Origin: JBELHO01 sp042091375
Lineage (GTDB): Bacteria; Pseudomonadota; Gammaproteobacteria; Enterobacterales; Alteromonadaceae
NCBI GenBank assembly: GCA_042091375.1
Contig: JBELHO010000016.1
Coordinates: 1 to 57,855 of the forward strand
Reading direction: 5' to 3'
DNA length: 57,855 nucleotides
Position 1 is the first letter of the stretch. Every line of letters starts with the position of its first letter. A program made the position numbers and the translations under genes. Positions 51,073 through 57,855 of this stretch are shown here, piece after piece. The notes under the pieces were generated by a model, which saw nothing but the letters and a program-made list of their open reading frames with translations, did not search any database and was not told where the DNA came from.

Positions 51073-52479
51073 ATGTTCACTCCAATAAATCTATCAATTA
51101 TTACCCGCTTTATTGTGTTTGCATCAGTGGCTAGCTACTTCAGTAGCCACAGTACAAATGCCTCAGCAACTCAGGAATTGGCAATGTCGACAAGTCAACA
51201 AAACAACCCGATGATCAATGCGAAACAAATAGACAACACATTTAACAAAGGGATAGTGTGGGCGGTCAATTTAGGAGGTCAAAGCTATAAAGCCAGTAAT
51301 GGTATTCACTTTGAACAAGATCAGTTGAACAACAAGCTCAGGCGAGGAAGTATTGACACTATCCTTGGCTCGCAAGACCCTATCCTGTACCAAAGCTTTT
51401 TAGCAGGTCACTTTCAACTCAACATACCACTGGACAATGGTGTCTACGACATCACCTTTTTGTTTGCCGAGCCCAATGACATTGCTGTAGGCGAGCGGGT
51501 GTTTAATGTAGTCGTCAACAACAAGATTGAATTGCCCGCCATAGATATTCGCGGTATGCGCGATGGTAAAGCTTTTTCAGCACTTGATAAAACCGTTAAT
51601 AAAATACAGATCAACGATGGCCAATTATCTATTGCTTTACAACCGATCAAAGGCGATCCGGTTATTTCTGGGCTCATAGTCAGGCGTCATCTGCCAGCAA
51701 GTGAGCAATGGCAACTGGTTTGGCAAGATGAGTTTGATTATCAGGGAGCACCTGATCCGACTAAATGGTCATATGACCAATGGCCGGCAAGAAAGGTCAA
51801 TGATGAAGATCAGGTGTATACCAATCGCCGCAAAAATGTGCGCGTTGAAGAAGGTAAACTGATCATTGAAGCCCATAAAGAAAGCTATCAAAATGGCGAA
51901 TATACCTCGGGCAGAATTCACACCTTGGGCAAAGCCGATTTGCTCTACGGAAAAATTGATGTCAGGGCAAAGTTACCCGCGGGTCGTGGCACTTGGTCAG
52001 CCATTTGGATGTTGCCATCCGACCCATACCGCTACGCCACTACATGCCGTGCTAATGAAGACTGGCAAGGCAGTGCAACTTGTGATGCATGGCCTAATTC
52101 TGGTGAAATAGACATTATGGAGCACGTCGGCTACGACATGCACAATATCCACGGCACAGTGCATAACAAAGCCTACTATTGGATCAACTGGCAACAACGC
52201 AAAGGCGCAATTAACGGTCGCACTGTCGATACTGAATTTCATCTGTACAGTGTTGAATGGTCACCAGAGCAAATTGTCGTGCTGATGGACGGCACTCCCT
52301 ATTTTTCCTATAGCAATGAACAAACCGGCTGGCGCGCTTGGCCGTTTGATCACCCGTACCACTTAATTCTCAATTTAGCCATAGGCGGGATGTGGGGAAG
52401 AGCCGGTGGACCAATTGATGACTCGATTTTCCCAGTAAAAATGGAAGTTGATTACGTGCGCGTATTCAACCGCCTTTAA
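51073..52479 (+). CDS. Secreted malectin-GH16 endo-beta-1,3-glucanase (laminarinase)
   Basis: 468 residues. A signal peptide (about 1-33) is followed by a malectin-like carbohydrate-binding domain (about 58-205; WAVNLGGQSYKASNG, YDITFLFAEPND, GERVFNVVVNN) and a GH16 catalytic domain (about 212-468). The catalytic motif is E345-I-D347-I-M-E350 (nucleophile E345, acid/base E350). The form with the inserted Met (ExDxxE) is that of laminarinase-type GH16. WSAIWMLPS and NLAIGGMWGR are the usual substrate-site strands. It retains beta-1,3-linkages in laminarin while cutting internally, producing oligosaccharides for import. It is first in an operon with the phosphorylase and GH17 genes (43 bp to the next start). 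Confidence 0.93.
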   Translation: MFTPINLSIITRFIVFASVASYFSSHSTNASATQELAMSTSQQNNPMINAKQIDNTFNKGIVWAVNLGGQSYKASNGIHFEQDQLNNKLRRGSIDTILGSQDPILYQSFLAGHFQLNIPLDNGVYDITFLFAEPNDIAVGERVFNVVVNNKIELPAIDIRGMRDGKAFSALDKTVNKIQINDGQLSIALQPIKGDPVISGLIVRRHLPASEQWQLVWQDEFDYQGAPDPTKWSYDQWPARKVNDEDQVYTNRRKNVRVEEGKLIIEAHKESYQNGEYTSGRIHTLGKADLLYGKIDVRAKLPAGRGTWSAIWMLPSDPYRYATTCRANEDWQGSATCDAWPNSGEIDIMEHVGYDMHNIHGTVHNKAYYWINWQQRKGAINGRTVDTEFHLYSVEWSPEQIVVLMDGTPYFSYSNEQTGWRAWPFDHPYHLILNLAIGGMWGRAGGPIDDSIFPVKMEVDYVRVFNRL

Positions 52480-52522
52480 TACCTCTCAACAGTAAAGAAC
52501 AGATATAGCTCCGGAGTAACAA

Positions 52523-55500
52523 ATGCCAACCTCAGTACCACATCATCAGCAAGTGACAGGTGAATTTATTGACCTCAATGGTGAACGCTACTATGCCATC
52601 AATAACGTTGACCAAATGGCACCATTTTTTATCAGCTTAGTGTCTGACAGTGATCACTGGCTATTTTTATCTTCTAATACCGGATTAACAGCTGGGCGAG
52701 TGTCTCCAGATACCGCCTTATTTCCCTACGAAACTGTCGATAAAATTCACGATAGCCATTTGCATACTGGCTGTAAAACCCTAGTTAAAGTAATCACTGC
52801 TGAGCATAGCCACTATTGGGAACCCTTCAATCAAGAGCACGATCACAGATACCAGATCAGTCGAAACATATTTAAAAACATCCTAGGCAACAAGATTTGC
52901 TATGAAGAGATCAATCGCGATCTGCAATTGTGTTTTCGATTTACTTGGGCGACTAGCGCTGAATATGGCTTTGTGCGCAGTTGTGAGTTAATCAACACAG
53001 GTGACACCGAGTTAACCATTGAACTGCTCGATGGTTTTCAAAATCTATTACCGGCGGGCACACCTAGACATACCCAGACCACGGCAAGTAACTTAGTTGA
53101 CGCTTATAAATGGTCAGAGTTAGCGCAAAACGCCAACTTAGGCATGTACAGTTTATTTTCAGCGATCACCGATCGCGCTGAGCCATGTGAGTCACTCCAA
53201 GCCAATACGGTATTTTGTTTGGGTTTAGAGCAGACGACAACCTTGCTATCGTCACAACAAATTGGTGCCTTTAAACGAGGTAAAAACCTCAGCCAAGAGC
53301 AGATCATCAAGGGGATCCGCGGTGCTTACCTGATCAACAGTCAATTCACTTTAGCGCCGCAACAAACTAAACCTTGGTATTTAGTGAGTAATATAGAGCA
53401 AAGTCAAAGCCAAATAATCACCTTAATCAAAGCAATGCAAGATCAACAGCATTTACTCAACGCCATCAATGACTCCATCGATAGCGGTAGCCAAAACTTG
53501 GCCGAAAAAATGGCGGCAGCCGATGGATTTCAATCAACGAATGAAGAGTTAGTCAGTGCCCATCACTACGCCAATGTGCTGTTTAATGTATTAAGAGGAG
53601 GCATTTTTGACGACCAATACCGAATTGCTACCAAGGACTTTATTAAAACCATTAAACACTTTAACTCTGGGGTTTATTACAAACACAGTAGCTGGCTAAA
53701 CAGCTTGCCCGAGCACAATGATCTAGCTGACTTGCTCAAACAAGTTAAAGAAGTCAATTGTGCTCAGTTAGAGCGCTTGGCAATGGAATACTTGCCCATT
53801 ACATTTGGTCGTCGCCACGGCGATCCAAGCCGACCTTGGAATCAATTTGAAATTAAACTACTGGATCAACACAATGAAAAAATATTATCGTATCAAGGCA
53901 ATTGGCGCGATATTTTCCAAAACTGGGAAGCACTGACATACAGTTATCCAGAGTTTATCGAATCTGTCATTGCCAAATTTGTCAATGCCTCAACGATAGA
54001 TGGCTACAACCCTTATCGCATTACCAAACAAGGTATCGACTGGGAAGTGGAAGATGCTGATGATCCTTGGAGTTACATCGGCTATTGGGGTGATCATCAA
54101 ATCATCTATTTGCAAAAACTATTGGAGCTGAGCCATCAATTTCATCCAGATCAGCTCTCTCAGCTATTGCACAAAGAAATATTTAGTTACGCCAACGTGC
54201 CCTACCGCATTAAGCCTTTTGATCAGATCAAAGCCGATGCTAAAAGTACCGTAGTATACGACCACAGCAATGCAACGGAAATTGAACGCCGCGTCGATTC
54301 GCTGGGTGCCGATGGTAAATTAGTATTAACTGCCAACGGTAAAGTCTACCAAGTGAACTTATTGGAAAAACTGTGTGTGACATTATTGGCAAAGCTGGGC
54401 AATTTGATCCTCGGTGGCGGTATTTGGCTCAATACTCAACGGCCTGAATGGAACGATGCTAACAATGCCCTCGTTGGCCAAGGCATTTCGGTAGTGACCC
54501 TCTGTTACATGCGCCGTTATACTGACTTTTTGATCAAGCTACTCAAGGGGCAACAGCAATCAGTAGTTCTTTCCGAAGAAGTCGCCACTTGGCTAGCAGG
54601 CACTAGTGAGATCCTCTCCAAAGCGGTGATTGACATTAACGCCGATAAAGTCGATATGAACACCCAATTAGCCATGACTAATCAATTGGGTGAATTGGCA
54701 GGCTGGTATCGTCAAACCGTTTATGACAAACAGGGGTTTTCAGGTAAAACACCTGTCGCTGTTTCCGATTTATTGACTTTGTTAAATCACGCCCAAGTGG
54801 CCATAGATCACACCATCAAAGTCAATCAAATGGCCAATGGTATGTTCCACGCTTATAACCTATTGTCGTTATCTGACGATAACTTAACCATTGAAAATCT
54901 CTACCCTATGCTAGAGGGACAGGTCGCTGCCCTAAGCGCAGGATATCTCAACGCAGCGCAAGTCAATGCCGCCTTAGACAGCCTATTTGCCAGCGATGTG
55001 TATTGCCAAAAACAACACAGCTTTTTATTGTATCCAGATCGCGACTTGCCATCATTTCTCAATAAAAACCTGATAGACAGTCAACAAGCGCAAACTAACC
55101 CGCTTATTACTGCCTTAGTAAAGGCTAATGACACCCGTATTGTTGAATGCGATATCAGTGCTAATTACCGTTTCAATAGTACCTTAACCAATCACAGCGA
55201 ACTTGAGCAGGCACTAGAGCAACTGCCCAGTTCCTGGCAGTCTTTAGTCAATGAAAACAAAGCTGCTGTGCACAGTTTGTATGAGCAAGTATTTAATCAC
55301 CAAGCCTTTACTGGCCGCTCAGGTGGTATGTTTGGCTTTGAAGGATTGGGCAGTATTTATTGGCACATGGTGTCAAAGCTGTTGTTGGCTATTCAAGAGT
55401 GTTACTTCAACGCCGTTGAACAAGGTGAAACAGCCGAGCAAATAAACCGTCTTGAGCAGCACTATTACAAAGTTAGAGCAGGTATTGGTTTCAATAAATC

Positions 55501-55987
55501 CCCACAGGAATACGGTGCATTCCCAGTTGATCCTTATTCTCATACGCCCAGTCACAGTGGTGCTCAACAACCAGGTATGACAGGTCAGGTCAAAGAAGAA
55601 GTATTGACGCGATTTGGTGAATTAGGGATCAGAGTCAAAGCTGGTACAGTGAAATTTGCGCCATCGTTATTGCGCGCGGTTGAATTTAATCAAAGCAATA
55701 AACATTTTACCTACCTAGATATTAGCGGTGAATGGCAAACCATAGCCCTACAGCAAAATAGTCTAGCATTTACTTGGTGTCAGGTGCCGATCATCTATCA
55801 GTTGAACGACAGCCAAACCGCACTTTGTATACAAACACAAACAGGTAAAATAACCAGTTCAAGCGCAGTATTAACCACTGATATTGCCCAATCAATATTT
55901 ACACGCTCAGGCGATATTAAATCAATTACTGTTTATTTAACTCGGTCAAATATCTCATCACTTTCACAGGAAATTACTGATGTCTAA
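52523..55987 (+). CDS. Large cytoplasmic beta-1,3-oligoglucan phosphorylase-like protein (GH149 candidate)
   Basis: 1154 residues with no signal peptide. The architecture is a beta-sandwich N-terminal part (about 10-310), a helical (alpha/alpha)6-type region (about 360-1010) and a beta-rich C terminus, as in the GH94/GH149/GH161 phosphorylases. The strongest motif is DDPWSYIGYWGDHQIIYL; D524 in GYWGDHQ is the candidate general acid. FGRRHGDPSRPWNQFEIKL is a second conserved-looking block. The length (1100-1150) and genetic company (GH16, GH17, MFS) favour GH149, which phosphorolyses beta-1,3-gluco-oligosaccharides to glucose 1-phosphate. GH94 or GH161 cannot be fully excluded without a profile search. 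GGAG precedes the ATG; the end overlaps the GH17 gene by 8 bp. Confidence 0.78.
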   Translation: MPTSVPHHQQVTGEFIDLNGERYYAINNVDQMAPFFISLVSDSDHWLFLSSNTGLTAGRVSPDTALFPYETVDKIHDSHLHTGCKTLVKVITAEHSHYWEPFNQEHDHRYQISRNIFKNILGNKICYEEINRDLQLCFRFTWATSAEYGFVRSCELINTGDTELTIELLDGFQNLLPAGTPRHTQTTASNLVDAYKWSELAQNANLGMYSLFSAITDRAEPCESLQANTVFCLGLEQTTTLLSSQQIGAFKRGKNLSQEQIIKGIRGAYLINSQFTLAPQQTKPWYLVSNIEQSQSQIITLIKAMQDQQHLLNAINDSIDSGSQNLAEKMAAADGFQSTNEELVSAHHYANVLFNVLRGGIFDDQYRIATKDFIKTIKHFNSGVYYKHSSWLNSLPEHNDLADLLKQVKEVNCAQLERLAMEYLPITFGRRHGDPSRPWNQFEIKLLDQHNEKILSYQGNWRDIFQNWEALTYSYPEFIESVIAKFVNASTIDGYNPYRITKQGIDWEVEDADDPWSYIGYWGDHQIIYLQKLLELSHQFHPDQLSQLLHKEIFSYANVPYRIKPFDQIKADAKSTVVYDHSNATEIERRVDSLGADGKLVLTANGKVYQVNLLEKLCVTLLAKLGNLILGGGIWLNTQRPEWNDANNALVGQGISVVTLCYMRRYTDFLIKLLKGQQQSVVLSEEVATWLAGTSEILSKAVIDINADKVDMNTQLAMTNQLGELAGWYRQTVYDKQGFSGKTPVAVSDLLTLLNHAQVAIDHTIKVNQMANGMFHAYNLLSLSDDNLTIENLYPMLEGQVAALSAGYLNAAQVNAALDSLFASDVYCQKQHSFLLYPDRDLPSFLNKNLIDSQQAQTNPLITALVKANDTRIVECDISANYRFNSTLTNHSELEQALEQLPSSWQSLVNENKAAVHSLYEQVFNHQAFTGRSGGMFGFEGLGSIYWHMVSKLLLAIQECYFNAVEQGETAEQINRLEQHYYKVRAGIGFNKSPQEYGAFPVDPYSHTPSHSGAQQPGMTGQVKEEVLTRFGELGIRVKAGTVKFAPSLLRAVEFNQSNKHFTYLDISGEWQTIALQQNSLAFTWCQVPIIYQLNDSQTALCIQTQTGKITSSSAVLTTDIAQSIFTRSGDIKSITVYLTRSNISSLSQEITDV

Positions 55988-56864
55988 ACACAAACACAAA
56001 TATATGTCGCTGTCAGGTATCAATGTTGTTGATTTACCTGCAGACAATTTAGAACACCAAGCGAAATCGATTTTAGATGAAAAGATCCACGGCATTTCAT
56101 TTAGTCCCTATGGCGAAGGACAAAAACCAGGTGATGCAGTAAGCAAAACCCAGATCCAGCAAAAACTGGGGGTTATTGCCAATAACGTCAATTGGATCCG
56201 CAGTTTTTCTTGTACTCAAGGCAATCAACTGATCCCTGAAGCTGCCAAAGAAATGGGTTTAAAAACCTTGGTAGGCGCATGGCTAAATGACGACATAGAA
56301 AATAACGAAAAAGAAATTGCCAACTTGATCGCCTTAGCCAAAGCAGGTCTTGTTGATATTGCTGCGGTAGGAAACGAAGTGTTACTCAGAGAAGAGTTAA
56401 CTGAAACGCAGTTAGTGGACTATCTCAAACGCGTTAAAGCCGCTTTACCTAATATCCCAGTGGGTTATGTTGATGCCTATTATGAATTTGAAGATCACCC
56501 TAAAATCACTGAGCAATGTGATGTGATCCTCGCCAATTGCTATCCATTTTGGGAAGGCTGTGCCTTGCCTTATTCCATTTTGTACATGAAAGATATGTTT
56601 AGAAGAGCCACTAAAATTGCCAATGGCAGAAAAGTGATCATTACTGAAACCGGTTGGCCTGATCAAGGCCCCAATGAATGGGGTGCGGAGCCCAGTTACC
56701 TCAATGCAATGAAATACTTTATTGGTACCTATCAGTGGGCTGGAGAAGAAAATATTGATATTTTCTATTTTTCGTCTTTTGATGAGCAGTGGAAAGTTGA
56801 GGATGAAGGCGGCGTTGGCGCCCATTGGGGACTTTGGGATGCGCAAGGCAATTACAAATATTAA
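55980..56864 (+). CDS. Cytoplasmic GH17 glycosidase/transglycosylase
   Basis: 294 residues, a single (beta/alpha)8 GH17 domain with no signal peptide. It starts with ISFSPYGEGQKPGD (family N-terminal strand) and WIRSFSCTQGN. The acid/base is E133 in AVGNEVLL and the nucleophile E223 in IITETGWPDQGP; FYFSSFDEQWK and HWGLWD are typical C-terminal blocks. GH17 enzymes are endo-beta-1,3-glucanases or glucanosyltransferases. An intracellular one downstream of a phosphorylase probably trims, debranches or remodels imported laminari-oligosaccharides. It overlaps the phosphorylase by 8 bp, so it is co-translated. Confidence 0.9.
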   Translation: MSKHKHKYMSLSGINVVDLPADNLEHQAKSILDEKIHGISFSPYGEGQKPGDAVSKTQIQQKLGVIANNVNWIRSFSCTQGNQLIPEAAKEMGLKTLVGAWLNDDIENNEKEIANLIALAKAGLVDIAAVGNEVLLREELTETQLVDYLKRVKAALPNIPVGYVDAYYEFEDHPKITEQCDVILANCYPFWEGCALPYSILYMKDMFRRATKIANGRKVIITETGWPDQGPNEWGAEPSYLNAMKYFIGTYQWAGEENIDIFYFSSFDEQWKVEDEGGVGAHWGLWDAQGNYKY

Positions 56865-56936
56865 ACGCACCAAGACTTTCAGTATAAAGGCTAGCGTCTA
56901 ACAATATAAAATTAACAATATAAATAGAATAACAAT

Positions 56937-57855
56937 ATGACCATGGATACTACTCACAACAATAACCAAGCATTAGCGTTTGCTGCAGCGATATGCTATT
57001 CGGGATATCGACATGGACAAAGTCCATGTGACGGCTTATACCCAAGTCACCAGCAAGTGAAAGAAGACTTACTTATTTTACAAGGGCAATGGCGTTACCT
57101 GCGCTTATACGATTGTGGGCCACACGCGCAAATAGTGATCGATGTGATCATCGAACATCAATTAGATTTTCAACTTATGTTAGGTGCCGATATAGGGGCT
57201 GAGTTAGCCAACCCCAATTGTCCGTGGGGAGCACAATTCACAGCACAACAGCTAGATGACAATAGCAAAGCTAACCAAGCAAAAATTAACAAATTGATCG
57301 AGTATGCTAATACCTATCCCGAGTTGATTGCCGCCGTATCTATTGGCAATGAAGCCAGTGTTGAGTGGACCGATCACTTGGTTTCTGTAGACTCGCTAGT
57401 TAACTATGCGCAACAAGTTAAGGCTGCGGTAAAACAACCAGTGACCTTTTGTGAAAACTACGTGCCGTGGAGCGAAAAACTACAACCTTTGGTTGAAGTG
57501 TTGGATTTTATTTCCATTCACACCTACCCAGCATGGGAATACCAAACCATTGACAAGGCATTGGCTTACACCATAGCAAACTATCAAAGTGTTGCTAACA
57601 GGTATCCCGACAAACAAATAGTGATCACTGAAGCCGGCTGGACCACTAAATCCAATGGCCGAGGTATTGAATGTTGGAATGCATCACCTGAACTACAAGC
57701 CATCTACTACCAACAATTATTGGCGTGGAGTATTGATAATCAGGTGACCACTTTCTTTTTTGAAGCATTTGACGAGCCTTGGAAAGGTTCAGCTGATGCC
57801 GACGAACCAGAAAAGCACTGGGGACTATACTACGTTGATCGCAGCCCGAAACTGG
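56937..57855 (+). CDS. Second GH17 glycosidase, truncated by the window end
   Basis: An open frame of 306 codons runs from the ATG at 56937 past the window end without a stop. It is a second GH17 domain: YSGYRHGQSPCDG and LRLYDCGPHAQ at the N terminus, acid/base E139 in VSIGNEASVEW, nucleophile E232 in IVITEAGWTTKS, and FFFEAFDEPWKG with EKHWGLYYVDRSPK near the end. No signal peptide is seen. It differs clearly from the GH17 just upstream (different loops after each catalytic Glu), so the two are not a recent duplication. The remaining sequence outside the window could be short, or could add a further domain such as a GT2, as in some bacterial GH17 proteins. Confidence 0.88.
   Translation, partial: MTMDTTHNNNQALAFAAAICYSGYRHGQSPCDGLYPSHQQVKEDLLILQGQWRYLRLYDCGPHAQIVIDVIIEHQLDFQLMLGADIGAELANPNCPWGAQFTAQQLDDNSKANQAKINKLIEYANTYPELIAAVSIGNEASVEWTDHLVSVDSLVNYAQQVKAAVKQPVTFCENYVPWSEKLQPLVEVLDFISIHTYPAWEYQTIDKALAYTIANYQSVANRYPDKQIVITEAGWTTKSNGRGIECWNASPELQAIYYQQLLAWSIDNQVTTFFFEAFDEPWKGSADADEPEKHWGLYYVDRSPKL

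Overview
The window looks like a chromosomal segment of a marine gammaproteobacterium, most likely Alteromonadales. The basis is AT-rich DNA, a Vibrio/Shewanella-type regulatory repertoire, S46 peptidase and BNR-repeat exoproteins, and a laminarin (beta-1,3-glucan) locus. It is a draft scaffold with three gaps of exactly 100 N (5144-5243, 32591-32690, 36363-36462). The assignment rests on protein-family recognition; no database search was possible.

Region 1 (about 165-3536) is a nitric-oxide sensing module. An H-NOX haem protein overlaps its soluble histidine kinase on the minus strand. Divergently transcribed is a response regulator with a degenerate HD-GYP output, like HnoD of Shewanella.

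Region 2 (about 3619-32758) is a large exopolysaccharide locus whose content and partly whose gene order match the Vibrio fischeri syp (symbiosis polysaccharide) locus. The minus strand carries a sigma54 activator (SypG-like), glycosyltransferases, a hexapeptide acetyltransferase, a Wzy/ligase-like polymerase and a Wzx flippase. The plus strand carries a secreted GEVED/LruC protein with a lipoprotein, then a Wzz-like protein, two glycosyltransferases and the initiating sugar transferase (SypO-P-Q-R order). A YvcK/CofD-family gene follows, then a STAS protein, an OmpA-like lipoprotein, a Wza-like exporter, a CpsD-like ATPase, a hybrid kinase and a kinase/REC/PP2C protein (SypA-B-C-D-F-E order). 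Five candidate -24/-12 promoters lie exactly where such an activator would be needed. The physical link of the NO sensor to this locus is the most interesting feature: NO could control matrix production through the SypG/SypF/SypE-type circuit.

Region 3 (about 33003-46224) has a SYLF lipoprotein, two tandem ferrochelatase genes sharing an identical 728-bp core (gene conversion), an S46 dipeptidyl peptidase, two tandem exported BNR/sortilin-like proteins and a 58-bp tandem repeat built of 10-bp subunits.

Region 4 (about 46225-57855) has an OlsF-like fused acyltransferase and dapE, then a beta-1,3-glucan locus: a GPH-family sugar symporter, an exported malectin-GH16 laminarinase, a large cytoplasmic phosphorylase (GH149-like) and two cytoplasmic GH17 enzymes, the last cut by the window end. 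The logic is outside cleavage by GH16, import by the symporter, and inside trimming and phosphorolysis.
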